A stretch of 64,000 bases of DNA from Chryseobacterium vaccae. Its GTDB lineage: Bacteria; Bacteroidota; Bacteroidia; Flavobacteriales; Weeksellaceae. Below the pieces are notes generated by a model that was not told the DNA's origin, did not search any database, and saw nothing but the letters and a program-made list of their open reading frames with translations. This document shows positions 42,354-51,852 of this stretch, in pieces. Positions within the stretch are counted from its first letter, which is position 1. Each line of letters starts with the position of its first letter. The position numbers were made by a program, and so were the translations under genes. The stretch spans positions 1,426,001 to 1,490,000 of the forward strand of contig NZ_VSWH01000001.1 of assembly GCF_009602705.1 (NCBI RefSeq), read 5' to 3'.

Positions 42354-43946
42354 ATGGCAAAACTTTACTGTTTTATCCTCGTTTTATCTTTTTTTCCTTT
42401 TCTTATTTCAGCCCAGAATAGCCTTCCAACAAAGCAAGAGATCAATGCTCTGTATGAGAAAATTGCCTCCCAAACTAATGATAAAGACATCAGGCAAATT
42501 GATAAACTTATTGAATTATCAAAGAAAATCAATTATAAAGAAGGAATTGGAGAAGGAAAAATCAAGATGCTGGATGTTTTTTACCGGCGCTCTGATTACA
42601 AAAAAATGCTGGAATTGATTAAAGATACAGAAGCGCTGGATGTTAATAATAATGAGCTACTCACAAGGCTATTTATCTATAAATCTTTTGTAAATAAAGC
42701 AATAGGGATACAGAAAGAGGAGTTTAAGAATATGAACGATGCATTGAAATATGCCAATAAAGTAGAGGATACCAATGAAAGACATTTTTTAACGGCTACC
42801 GTGTACAATAGGTTTTCATCTTTTTATGACTATAAAAAATCAGATTCACTTATTCACTATTTAAAAAAAGAACTGGAAGAGCTCCAACAGATAAGTGATA
42901 CCTATCAAAAACTAAAGTCTGAAAAATATGAAAAAATTGCACTTAATAATCTCAATATTGGTAACTTTTATTTAGGTGTTGTACAACCTCAGCGTCTGGA
43001 TCTGGCAGTGCCATACTATTTAAAAGCATATAACTATAAAACCACACAGCCTGATATTTTTGAAAAGCTTGATTTACCTATACTATGTGGTACAGGAAGG
43101 TTCTATTTAGAAAAACAGGATTATAAAAAGTCTATTGACCTTGCTAATGAAGTTTTAAAACGGGAACAGTATAAGAAAAATCCAAGTTACAGACTATTTG
43201 CTTATATGCTTCTCGCTGATTCTAATGAGGAGCTAAAAAACTCTGCAGAGCAGGCAAAATATACTCTTTTATATGCGAAACTGAACGACAGCCTCAATGA
43301 TGTTGCTAAAAAGGAAGCCGGGAAAGAATTTGACAGACTTGTCACTGCTGCAGAAATAAAAAAAGATAAAGAGCACACCTCTACTATCAGAATTCTGCTC
43401 TTATCTACGGGCTGCTTCATTCTTCTTTTAGCATTGTCTATATGGCATTACTGGAGGAAAAAAAATGAGATCTCCCATAGAAAATATGAAGACCAGATTA
43501 CCAAAATAAACAGTGAACAAAAGGCTATTCCTGCAGAACATGCAGAAATCAAAGAAAATGCAGAAGCTAAATCCTCTGTCAGCATTACAGATGAAACGGT
43601 AAAAATACTGCTTGCCAGACTTGAAAAATTTGAGCTGTCTGAAAAGTATCTCAGAAAAGATCTCAGCCTTACCTGGATGGCCAATAATCTTAATACCAAT
43701 ACCAAGTATCTTTCGGAAATTATAAAAACCTACAGGGATAAAAGTTTCACAGGCTATATTAACGGACTTAGAATCGGCTACATCACTAAAAAGCTATATG
43801 AGGATCCTATCTACCGTGAATATAAGATTAATTATCTCGCTGAAGAATGCGGTTATACAACCCCAAGGGTTTTTGTAACGGCCTTTAAGAATGAAACAGG
43901 TTTCACGCCTTCCTATTTTGTTGAACAGCTTAGGGTTCCATCATAA
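42354..43946 (+). CDS. Membrane TPR regulator with AraC-family HTH, paralogue
   Basis: 530 residues from ATG 42354. Signal sequence (MAKLYCFILVLSFFPFLISAQ), TPR-rich exported domain to about residue 340, membrane helix ILLLSTGCFILLLALSIWHY (about 344-364), then a Lys/Glu linker and an AraC HTH domain (about 415-525): DLSLTWMANNLNTNTKYLSE, YINGLRIGYITKKLYEDPIY, INYLAEECGYTTPRVFVTAF. Paralogue of 7832-9451, with the strongest identity in the HTH. It lies next to the locus 2 HTH pair, with a shared terminator between. It may regulate one of the surface-protein loci (inference). Confidence 0.88.
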   Translation: MAKLYCFILVLSFFPFLISAQNSLPTKQEINALYEKIASQTNDKDIRQIDKLIELSKKINYKEGIGEGKIKMLDVFYRRSDYKKMLELIKDTEALDVNNNELLTRLFIYKSFVNKAIGIQKEEFKNMNDALKYANKVEDTNERHFLTATVYNRFSSFYDYKKSDSLIHYLKKELEELQQISDTYQKLKSEKYEKIALNNLNIGNFYLGVVQPQRLDLAVPYYLKAYNYKTTQPDIFEKLDLPILCGTGRFYLEKQDYKKSIDLANEVLKREQYKKNPSYRLFAYMLLADSNEELKNSAEQAKYTLLYAKLNDSLNDVAKKEAGKEFDRLVTAAEIKKDKEHTSTIRILLLSTGCFILLLALSIWHYWRKKNEISHRKYEDQITKINSEQKAIPAEHAEIKENAEAKSSVSITDETVKILLARLEKFELSEKYLRKDLSLTWMANNLNTNTKYLSEIIKTYRDKSFTGYINGLRIGYITKKLYEDPIYREYKINYLAEECGYTTPRVFVTAFKNETGFTPSYFVEQLRVPS

Positions 43947-43968
43947 TTTTAAGAGAAAATAATGATAG

Positions 43969-43997
43969 AGCTGCCTACTTTTGTAAGGCAGCTTTTT
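43969..43997. terminator. Terminator between convergent genes
   Basis: AGCTGCCT pairs with AGGCAGCT around a 9-nt loop, followed by TTTTT. It serves the TPR/AraC gene and abuts the stop of the convergent HTH gene. Confidence 0.85.
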
Positions 43998-44322
43998 AGA
44001 TCACAAACAGTTTCCTCCATTTGGCAATTGTATTCCGGCTCATTTTGAAATGGCGGGCAAGCTGGCTGTTATTAAAGTTGTGCTTTTTCTGATAATCCAG
44101 AATCTGGACAATGTCGGATTTTTTATAGGAACGATATTTTTGATTGGCAGTCTGGGTTTCTTCATCTGAGATACCAAAGATTTTACGGTTGATGCTAACA
44201 ATATCCAAAACAGATAGTTCCCCTTTTTCCAATATTTTCCGGCATTCGAATTTCTTTTCGGGATATTTCTGATCAATAATATCCGAATACAGACGTTTAT
44301 AGTCCGGTTTTTTTTTCTCCAT
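43996..44322 (-). CDS. Helix-turn-helix protein A, locus 2
   Basis: I place the start at ATG 44322 (MEKKKPDYKRLYSDIIDQKY); 16 further codons are open upstream. About 108 residues. C-terminal HTH: SDIVQILDYQKKHNFNNSQL then ARHFKMSRNTIAKWRKLFVI. Paralogue of 31430-31756, roughly half the residues identical by eye. As in locus 1, it follows HTH protein B and has no catalytic domain. The N-terminal half (ECRKILEKGELSVLDIVSIN) is also conserved between copies. Confidence 0.82.
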   Translation of the reverse strand: MEKKKPDYKRLYSDIIDQKYPEKKFECRKILEKGELSVLDIVSINRKIFGISDEETQTANQKYRSYKKSDIVQILDYQKKHNFNNSQLARHFKMSRNTIAKWRKLFVI

Positions 44323-44380
44323 ATTTGTGTTTTTAAATGAATTAATTTCTAATGGCAGCTCTGTACCCAATCTGAAAAGA

Positions 44381-44824
44381 TCAATGAATTGGGTTTTCCG
44401 GCTCAGCTTTATATTTGGTGATCCATTTGCTTAAGGTTGTCCTTGGAATCCTGTACCTTTCCATAATCTGTTTATTGGTCATTTTTCCCATCTCAATCTG
44501 CTCTATGATAAAATTAATGACCTCTTTGGTATAAATATTTTTACGGAACTGAGGCAAAGCAGATTTTACCGGGGTTTTATCAGCGTTCTCTGCTGCAGGA
44601 GGAGCATATAAAATCAAATGCTGGCTGTATAATCTGAAAAAGTCGTACTCCAGCAGTTTGCTCCACCTCAGAAGGAACCGGGTATTCAAATCTTTCTGCA
44701 GGTACATTTCTTTTATTTCCTTTTCTGTGCATCTGAAGAAGTTACAGATCCGGGACATTTCTATCCCGTTTTCTGCAACCCGTTTCTTCACCATCTGTCC
44801 GATGTGAATGTTTTTATAATTCAT
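44381..44824 (-). CDS. Helix-turn-helix protein B, locus 2
   Basis: Start placed at ATG 44824 (MNYKNIHIGQMVKKRVAENG) by comparison with the paralogue at 32259; 14 more codons are open upstream. About 147 residues. It shares RICNFFRCTEKEIKEMYLQ, the block LLEYDFFRLYSQHLILYAPP, and FRKNIYTKEVINFIIEQIE with locus 1, then a C-terminal HTH (KQIMERYRIPRTTLSKWITK). The C-terminal unit is of the IS3/IS911 OrfA type, the N-terminal half less clear. No transposase catalytic part. It lies 58 bp before HTH protein A. Confidence 0.82.
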   Translation of the reverse strand: MNYKNIHIGQMVKKRVAENGIEMSRICNFFRCTEKEIKEMYLQKDLNTRFLLRWSKLLEYDFFRLYSQHLILYAPPAAENADKTPVKSALPQFRKNIYTKEVINFIIEQIEMGKMTNKQIMERYRIPRTTLSKWITKYKAEPENPIH

Positions 44825-44986
44825 AACCGTAATCTTAAACAATAATCTGAGGATAAAACAACTCAATTCCTTTTAAAAAATAAAAAATATCATATACTAT
44901 CAAAGCTCTATTTTAAAGCAACAAACTGATATTCAATTATTTAATTTTAATCAATTATCATTTCCTAAGACCAAACAGCTTTTCTC

Positions 44987-46510
44987 TTATTGAAATTGAT
45001 TTTTAGAAAGGTTTTTAAACCATAGTTCAAGATCTTCATCAGCTGGAATTTGCAATTTCGTACGGAGATTCTGCCTTCTGTTCCGCACGGTATTGATCGA
45101 TTTGAAAGTATATAACGCCACATCCTTTGTTGTAAATCCTAAGAAAAAATAGGCGCATAATGCCAGTTCCGAAACCCTGAGCTTAGAATCCCTTGCCAAC
45201 AGCGCCCTTATCACTTCAGGATAAACTTCCTGAAAGCGGGTAAAAAATTCAGGGCTGTTATTTTTGGCCAGAAACAATACCTCATCAAAAGACTCATTTA
45301 CTTTCTGTTCAAGCTTTCGGGTGTCTTCTTCATATCGCATTGCGATTTCTTCTTTCTGCTGAATAAGCATTTGTTCTTTCTGGGTTGAGACCTTTTTATA
45401 GGTGCTTAATTTTTTAGCCTTTTTCTTGTAAAGCATCCATAAGCCAATAAACAGTAATAGGGTAATGCTTATGATCATGATGAGATAGGACTGATGTTTT
45501 TTATTTTCCTTCACAAATTCTTCCCGCTGATCTGAAAGAATTGAATTAACAGCCATATTTGAGGCTGCCAGTGCCTCAGATCTCAGGCTGTCTGTCAGCT
45601 CGAATGATTTCAGTCTGTATTTTTCTTCCGAAACCGTATTTCCCAGAAGCTGGCTCACATTGGCTATTTTCAGGTAGATCGCCGGAAGTTCGCTTTTCAG
45701 TTTGGTTTGCTCAGAAATTTGTAAAGCTTTGTTATAGTAAAACAAGGCAGAATCGTTTTTCTTATGATACAGCATCAAATCGCCATATGTTCTGAAGGTA
45801 AAAGAAAGAAAAGGATATCCGTTTGCTTTAGCAAAGTTCACCGCTTTTACCAGAAAGTATTCCGCTTCCTCTGCTTTATCAATGGACAGATAGTAATCTG
45901 CCAGTCTGGTATAGTTATTAATAATACTGATCATGCTTTTCTTCACATCCAGCTTTCTGAGCACCTTCATGCCACTATTCAGATAAAAATACACCGAATC
46001 CTGCTTTTTCATGAAACCATAGGTGTTGGCCAGATTTTCATAAATTAAAGCTCTGGCTAAATTTTTATCTTCTTCGGACCTTTTCATTTCCGGGATGATA
46101 GCAAGTGCTTTCTTATTCTCTGCAACCGCATTGGTATACAGCTTGGAAGAGGCGTAAATACGGGCACGTACTCTTCTTATTTCAAAATTCAGACTGGTAT
46201 CGTTAAGATTTTTGTTTTCCTGCTGGGCTTTATCCAGGTATTCCAGCCCCTGTTTATAGGTATTAAGCTCTGTTAAACACTGGCCAATACGAAAATTCCC
46301 TATTGCAATACCTCTTGAATAGTTTTTCTTTTTGCTGATATCGAGTGCTTTTTTAGCATAAAATATTCCGGTCTGCACATCGAATTCCATTGTTTTGATA
46401 TAGGAAGAATCCAGCAGCTGCTCAATTTCAGGAATTTTTTTTTGGGGTGTCTGGGAAAATAAAAGAACGGGAATTAATAAAAATATATAGAATATCTTTT
46501 TTTCTATCAT
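44987..46510 (-). CDS. TPR membrane regulator with LuxR-like HTH, locus 2
   Basis: 507 residues from ATG 46510. Signal peptide (MIEKKIFYIFLLIPVLLFSQ), TPR region (about 25-325: ALDISKKKNYSRGIAIGNFR, ALFYYNKALQISEQTKLKSE), membrane helix LIMIISITLLLFIGLWMLYK (about 340-360), coiled coil of Lys/Glu/Gln, and a C-terminal LuxR-like HTH (LRVSELALCAYFFLGFTTKD, VALYTFKSINTVRNRRQNLR, KLQIPADEDLE). It shares this layout with 20174-22099 but is not a close copy. It sits between the small exported gene and the HTH pair of locus 2; locus 1 has no counterpart at that position. Confidence 0.88.
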   Translation of the reverse strand: MIEKKIFYIFLLIPVLLFSQTPQKKIPEIEQLLDSSYIKTMEFDVQTGIFYAKKALDISKKKNYSRGIAIGNFRIGQCLTELNTYKQGLEYLDKAQQENKNLNDTSLNFEIRRVRARIYASSKLYTNAVAENKKALAIIPEMKRSEEDKNLARALIYENLANTYGFMKKQDSVYFYLNSGMKVLRKLDVKKSMISIINNYTRLADYYLSIDKAEEAEYFLVKAVNFAKANGYPFLSFTFRTYGDLMLYHKKNDSALFYYNKALQISEQTKLKSELPAIYLKIANVSQLLGNTVSEEKYRLKSFELTDSLRSEALAASNMAVNSILSDQREEFVKENKKHQSYLIMIISITLLLFIGLWMLYKKKAKKLSTYKKVSTQKEQMLIQQKEEIAMRYEEDTRKLEQKVNESFDEVLFLAKNNSPEFFTRFQEVYPEVIRALLARDSKLRVSELALCAYFFLGFTTKDVALYTFKSINTVRNRRQNLRTKLQIPADEDLELWFKNLSKNQFQ

Positions 46511-46861
46511 AATTTCAATCTTTATTTAATAAATGATTAAAAAAAACAACAATAACAATGCAATAAAGTGAAATTTTTAATTAAAAACCACAAATATGCA
46601 TTTATTTTTCGTTAAATACGTTAAATAATTCAATTATGTTATATTACAAATCTTACCATTCATCTTCAGTCCGGTTAAAAAATTCTGCTCCCATCCCTAC
46701 ATCAGCACAGACACAGGCATATATTGATAAAAAAAGCACCAGATATCTTTCAACTGGTTTCAATGGTATCAAATAGTTCAGACAGAAAAGATCACATGCC
46801 AACTTGATCATTATTTCTAAGAGAATTTAGAAAAATTATGTTTTTTGACGGTAAATTAAAG
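46511..46861. other. Intergenic region upstream of the TPR/LuxR gene
   Basis: About 350 bp, AT-rich. It contains ACAAATATGC on the plus strand, one base away from a minus-strand -7 box, 80 bp before the ATG at 46510. I see no gene. Confidence 0.4.
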
Positions 46862-46909
46862 ATGAAAAAACCATTTTGATTTCCATGATATAGAAATCAA
46901 AATGGTTTT
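46862..46909 (-). terminator. Strong terminator after the small exported gene
   Basis: AAAACCATTTTGATTTC pairs perfectly with GAAATCAAAATGGTTTT (17 bp) around a 9-nt loop, and on the minus strand the stem runs into six T. It lies 12 bp after the stop at 46921. Confidence 0.92.
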
Positions 46910-46920
46910 AAGAATGGCAA

Positions 46921-47463
46921 TCAGGGTTTCCAAAATGTCCATTTGGCTCCGTTGAATACGGCCAGACGCTTAGAGCCTGTCTTATTGATATAGACCATCA
47001 TTCCTGCTGCAGGATTGATCACATCATCGGTACTGTTCACCTGAGGCAGAACCATTGCTTTGTTGTAGGATTCGAGAATCAGAACTCCATTGGCTGAGGA
47101 AGTTGCTGCACCAATAATGGCACCTTTCTTCGTATCTTCTGTAACAGCAGCTGGCTGTTTCACAAGAGCTGCATTGATATTTGCTCCGTTTCCACTACTG
47201 AGATCCTGCCAGGTTCCGTTATAATACTTTACTTTTGCCTGAGCAGCATCGGAAGCATCAACAAGTATCGTACCTTCCACCAACCCGGTTCCTGATGGAA
47301 GAGTTCGTGTATAAGGGAGAATAATTCCTTTATTCTGATTAGCGGCAAAATCTACAAGAACAGAAGTTTTATCGGCTGCCGTTCCGGTCTCATCCCCAAA
47401 GATCACCTGGGCTAAAGTGAGATGGGAAACTATTAATAAAGAGGTGATAATTATTTTTTTCAT
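46921..47463 (-). CDS. Small exported partner of the giant protein, locus 2
   Basis: Start at ATG 47463 (MKKIIITSLLIVSHLTLAQ) gives a standard signal peptide; an ATG three codons earlier is also possible. About 180 residues. Two copies of the same motif as in the small protein at 39662: KGIILPYTRTLP...TILVDASDAAQAKVKYYNGTW and KAMVLPQVNSTD...GMMVYINKTGSKRLAVFNGAKW. The tail ...KWTFWKP is identical in both small proteins. It follows the 1329-residue gene by 187 bp, whereas in locus 1 the small gene comes first. Confidence 0.85.
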   Translation of the reverse strand: MKKIIITSLLIVSHLTLAQVIFGDETGTAADKTSVLVDFAANQNKGIILPYTRTLPSGTGLVEGTILVDASDAAQAKVKYYNGTWQDLSSGNGANINAALVKQPAAVTEDTKKGAIIGAATSSANGVLILESYNKAMVLPQVNSTDDVINPAAGMMVYINKTGSKRLAVFNGAKWTFWKP

Positions 47464-47650
47464 TGTTTTCATTTTTTATTTTAAATCAACCGAAGAATAC
47501 TCTGCTGATCAGTCTATTAAAAATCCGGGCAAAATTCTTTTCAAAGCATTTACCATCATCTTACCGGAGAAGTTACACACATTCCCTCTATAAGAAAGAT
47601 CCGGACGGATTATTGTAATTAACTGCTATCTATTCAAAGTTCAGCTGGTT

Positions 47651-50600
47651 TTACGGACAAGCCGGTGTACTGAAACATTTCCAGGCCCCGTCTGAATATA
47701 TTTTCAGACATTTATCTGTGGTATCGTAAACCATCATTCCTTCCTGTGGAATACTGATAATTCCTAAATTGGCTTTAGAAATCCGGGTAATCACCAGCCC
47801 CTGAGTATTGGATTCCAGAGCAATATGCCCGGATTTTCTTACCGTAGGCCAGTTATCTGTATCTGAACTTCCGGCTCTTTTAAGTAAAGTAATTCCTATC
47901 TTGGTATCCGGTGCATTACCTGCTATAATCGGATCTTTAAAACAGATACAGTTGATGAATTCAGGATCAGATGCTGTATAATAGGACACAACTACCGGAG
48001 ATCCTGTAACGGCTGTACATGTACCTGCATCAGCAATATAAAAGGCATAATAAGTACCCGGCCCGGCAGCGGCAGGATTAGTCACCTGGGTACCCGCCGT
48101 ACGGTTAGGAGTTGTCCACCACTGTACTGAATAACCTGTTGGCACAGCATCTTCCAAAGCGTCATTAAGAGTAGCTGTGTTTCCGGAACACATTTTCAGA
48201 TTTCTGACCACAGGAGCGGCAGGTGGAAGTTCAATACTGCATAAATTGTTGAATGACGGGGTCTGGCTGAACTGGAAAGTTGCATAATTATTGGAGTCAA
48301 CAATTCCCATACTTCCGTTTGCACTATGCCCTATATATCCAAGTGTATTTGAGCAGGCTTTGAAAACCATATTGGTATGCCCTCCGGTTTCCACAGCAAG
48401 GATTTTATCTGTGCTGCTTAGTCCGCCAGTCATTAACACAGGATCCATAGCAGCATTATTGGTACTGCCTCCTAACATAGATCCTGCATTATATCCCCAC
48501 GACCAAAGTTTCCCATCTGTCGTAAGAGCCTGATTGGCTGCATATCCTGCATTGTCATGTTCATTAGGGCTTATCCAGGCTACATTGGCCAGGTCAACAG
48601 AAGCACTGGTTGATTTTACACTGACCCAGCTTTTCTTTTCAACAGCATCAAAAGTTCCCAGCTGTTTGTAGGTGTTATTCCCTAAGCTGTACAGCTTTCC
48701 TGCCGTACTTAGCAGGTAGTATGAATTTTCTAATACAGTAGAGGAATTATCTGTTGGAGTATTCTTATACAGGGTCATTCCAATCATTTTAGGAATCACT
48801 CCTGATGGTAAAGTCATTTCTGTTGCATATACTCTATCTGCTTTATCGGTTCCGTTTCCTAAATAGGATTTGGAGCCCCAGGTATAGAGCTTTCCACTGC
48901 GGGTTAAAGCCATCATTGCCGTTCTTGTTCCTCTCATGGCTACGACACCGTTAAGGGTAGTTGAAGAGTTCAGCATGACTCTGTGCCAGCTGCTGGAATT
49001 TGCCCCAGTATCATCGGTACCGTCTCCGTTTTTCGCTCCTGTCCATGATAAAACATAAGCTTCTCCTGTACAGGTTGTAATAGCTAATGTAGCATAAGAA
49101 CCAAAAAGCATCTTGACATCTGTAGGAGTGACCCCTGACGGAAGCCCGTAAGTATTGGCATTACCAACTGTTGCATTGGTAATCTTTCCGAAAATACGGT
49201 CACTTTTAACCGCACTGTTGACCAGTACATTCGGACCTCCCCAAACATATAATCCATCTTCGGACAACAAAGCGTATTGATCTGCATCACTGCCGGAAAC
49301 GCCTTTTGTTCCGATAGTTGTTTTCAAAATCTTCCCGGTATAATTAAACCCATTTACAGGGTTTATTGCAAGCGGTGAAGTGATATTTCCTCCTGCAGAC
49401 CCCGGCTGTGCATTCTGTCCCCAGATCATATAGGTCCCGTCTGCTTTTTTAATGGTACTTGAATGGAAACCTGAAATAAAGTTGTCATATTCAATGGTAT
49501 CAGGATTAGACGTATTCAGGAATGTATTGGAATTACAATCCCCTGTAATACAATTATTCACCACCGGACAACTGTTTATCGTTACTGTTACTGGATTGGA
49601 AGCAAGGCTGTAACAACCCGTACTGCTATTATAATAAAATGCATAGTAAGTACCGGCACCCGCATATTGTACTTGAGCACTGTTCAAAGGAGTTCCTGCA
49701 TGGCTGCTGTTGGTAAACCATACCAGAGCTCCCCCTGAAGGAACCGTTCCTGTAAAAGCGGTATTCAGATTCACAAAATTATCAGGGCAGATATTGCTGA
49801 TATTCTGAACCGGAGGAACAGTAAAACGTGTTGCAGCCATAGTCACAGCTGTATTATACACCCACTCCTCAACCATCAGAATAGATATCACGTCACCAAT
49901 ATTCAGTCTTAAAGTAGCAAAATTATTCACGGGCACTACATTGAAAGCATCCTTCTGCTGATTGATCTTTACCCCATTTTTATAGATAAAAATATGATCA
50001 TCACCGTAGGTCAGGTCAAATTTGTAAAGTCCTTCTTCACCGCTTTTAATGGTTTTATTGAAAATTACAGCATAGTCTTCATTAGTACTGTAAGGAATCC
50101 TTGTTCCCACATAGTTAGAAATCTGTGGATTGGAAGGGGTAAGACCAATGGTACCTGTCTGAAAATTAACTGTAAAAGCATTATTGGTATTAGCATTTAC
50201 ATTATAATCGAATGTAGCGATCTGTGCATAGCTTGATGTCGGGAAACTGTTGGAACCAGAAACCTGTGTCCAGCCGTCAATTCCTGCCGGAGCATCATAA
50301 ACAACCGCTTTCCATCCTGAATTACTATAGGACGAAGAAGAAAAACACACTGCAGCATCGTTAATACCATAACGAAGTCCGGTGATTGCATTATAGCCTA
50401 CAGAAAGAACAATCCTTCCGTCCGGTGTTCCGTCGTTTCCGGTAGAAGAAGTGGCCTCTCCTACTGTCAGCCATCCTTCCGGAAGTTCCTGAAGAGGAGC
50501 AACCGCTCCTATTGTTCCTGTATTTTTACTGAGTTGTAGAGTATATGTACTTCCTTCAGTAACATACCCTGCAGGAATCGTAAATACTCCAGAAGTATTT

Positions 50601-51640
50601 ACTGATGCAGAGTACACCAATCTTCCGTCTGATCCTACCGCATTTACATATAATCCTCCGGCATTGGTTACTGTACCGTTGATATTGGTATATCCATCCG
50701 TATCTTTGTAAACGGTTCCGGTTACAGATGGCTTTGCAAGAGGTAAGAGTGATAAAAAATTGAGACGTACGGTGGCAATCCTGTTATTGGAAGCCCTTGT
50801 TAGGGTCATTGACGGAGCGGCTGTACTTCCTGTGAAATACCACGTAGATGATCTTATCCCATCCGGTTCGTTTTGCGGTGCATTGGTTGCTGTAAACCCG
50901 CCATTACCCTCTGTATTGGTTACACTTACATCAGTTGTATTAATCCATGAAGATGGAGATACCGTATAAGTTTCATCTTTTGTCATTCCTGCAAAAGCCA
51001 GATACATGATATCAGAATTACTTCTTCCTGTCTGGGTAGCTGTGGGAATTCCTGAATAAGAATAGGTTGTGGTATTTGTATTTCCGGAGCCCCAAAAGTT
51101 TCCTCCGGTTGCCGTATAAGTATTAGCATCACTTACATTTCCGTAAACCTCAATATGAACTGCAACTTCATCTCCTGCATTTTTGGGAGTATTGATATCA
51201 GGAAATGCTATGGCAGTAATTCCTGTTGGTAATCCCTGTGTTTCCGTAAAAACATAACGATGCATAATCGTTGAAAAATGGGCGTTTGCTGCTGTTGCCG
51301 TCACTGCATCATTTCTGAAGTAAGTCAGAGTGGCATTTTTTCCTGCCATGGAAACTCCGCCTATTGTTGGAGGAATATAATCAAATCCTGAATTTCCGGA
51401 TGGATAATTACTTCCATCTGCTCCTGCCCTGTGATCGCGTTCAAACCAATAGGTAATAATCATTACTCTATTTTTTCCTGCCGGAATATTCCAGTTGAGG
51501 GCAACCGGATTTCCTGTAGCTCCACTACCTTTGGCGGTAACAGAAGTTTTGCCCAATAGCGTGATATTCTGCCCCGAAAGGTATGCTGAAAAGAACAGCA
51601 ATATCGGAACAAAAAGATTAAAAAATCGTGATTTTTTCAT
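47651..51640 (-). CDS. Large exported protein with RCC1-like repeats, 1329 aa
   Basis: ATG 51640; signal peptide ends at about residue 23 (AYLSGQ). Order: an N-terminal beta domain (about 25-310); a CarboxypepD-reg-like unit (PSVTGTVYKDTDGYTNINGT, about 315-380); a beta domain with EDYAVIFNKTI and YGDDHIFIYKNGVK (about 440-605); an Ig-like unit; a run of RCC1-like repeats at about 725-1120 (MIWGQN, LYVWGG, KLYTWGSKSYLGNG, KLWSWGYNAGSMLGG); a second Ig-like unit; and the C-terminal module DNWPTVRKSGHIALESNTQG ... QEGMMVYDTTDKCLKIY. No type A or B T9SS tail. The C-terminal module matches that of the 2371-residue protein. Probably surface-exposed. Confidence 0.9.
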   Translation of the reverse strand: MKKSRFFNLFVPILLFFSAYLSGQNITLLGKTSVTAKGSGATGNPVALNWNIPAGKNRVMIITYWFERDHRAGADGSNYPSGNSGFDYIPPTIGGVSMAGKNATLTYFRNDAVTATAANAHFSTIMHRYVFTETQGLPTGITAIAFPDINTPKNAGDEVAVHIEVYGNVSDANTYTATGGNFWGSGNTNTTTYSYSGIPTATQTGRSNSDIMYLAFAGMTKDETYTVSPSSWINTTDVSVTNTEGNGGFTATNAPQNEPDGIRSSTWYFTGSTAAPSMTLTRASNNRIATVRLNFLSLLPLAKPSVTGTVYKDTDGYTNINGTVTNAGGLYVNAVGSDGRLVYSASVNTSGVFTIPAGYVTEGSTYTLQLSKNTGTIGAVAPLQELPEGWLTVGEATSSTGNDGTPDGRIVLSVGYNAITGLRYGINDAAVCFSSSSYSNSGWKAVVYDAPAGIDGWTQVSGSNSFPTSSYAQIATFDYNVNANTNNAFTVNFQTGTIGLTPSNPQISNYVGTRIPYSTNEDYAVIFNKTIKSGEEGLYKFDLTYGDDHIFIYKNGVKINQQKDAFNVVPVNNFATLRLNIGDVISILMVEEWVYNTAVTMAATRFTVPPVQNISNICPDNFVNLNTAFTGTVPSGGALVWFTNSSHAGTPLNSAQVQYAGAGTYYAFYYNSSTGCYSLASNPVTVTINSCPVVNNCITGDCNSNTFLNTSNPDTIEYDNFISGFHSSTIKKADGTYMIWGQNAQPGSAGGNITSPLAINPVNGFNYTGKILKTTIGTKGVSGSDADQYALLSEDGLYVWGGPNVLVNSAVKSDRIFGKITNATVGNANTYGLPSGVTPTDVKMLFGSYATLAITTCTGEAYVLSWTGAKNGDGTDDTGANSSSWHRVMLNSSTTLNGVVAMRGTRTAMMALTRSGKLYTWGSKSYLGNGTDKADRVYATEMTLPSGVIPKMIGMTLYKNTPTDNSSTVLENSYYLLSTAGKLYSLGNNTYKQLGTFDAVEKKSWVSVKSTSASVDLANVAWISPNEHDNAGYAANQALTTDGKLWSWGYNAGSMLGGSTNNAAMDPVLMTGGLSSTDKILAVETGGHTNMVFKACSNTLGYIGHSANGSMGIVDSNNYATFQFSQTPSFNNLCSIELPPAAPVVRNLKMCSGNTATLNDALEDAVPTGYSVQWWTTPNRTAGTQVTNPAAAGPGTYYAFYIADAGTCTAVTGSPVVVSYYTASDPEFINCICFKDPIIAGNAPDTKIGITLLKRAGSSDTDNWPTVRKSGHIALESNTQGLVITRISKANLGIISIPQEGMMVYDTTDKCLKIYSDGAWKCFSTPACP

Positions 51641-51807
51641 TTTTTCATTTTTAAGTACGGCAATACATTACTGAACAAGTTTGCCGGTTGTTGTGTTAAA
51701 TAAGAATTATTGGAAATTTAATTTGTAAAGAATAGCTGTAGAAACTGTATTATCTACTTTGAAATGAGTTCAAAAAGCAACTTATACACTTTAGATCACC
51801 TGAAAAA

Positions 51808-51838
51808 GAAAAAACTGCTGCCCATCATGAGCAGCAGT
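51808..51838 (-). terminator. Rho-independent terminator
   Basis: ACTGCTGC pairs with GCAGCAGT around a 9-nt loop; on the minus strand TTTTTTCTTTTTC follows. It lies 15 bp after the stop at 51853. Confidence 0.9.
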
Positions 51839-51852
51839 GCTCTTTTCATCAT

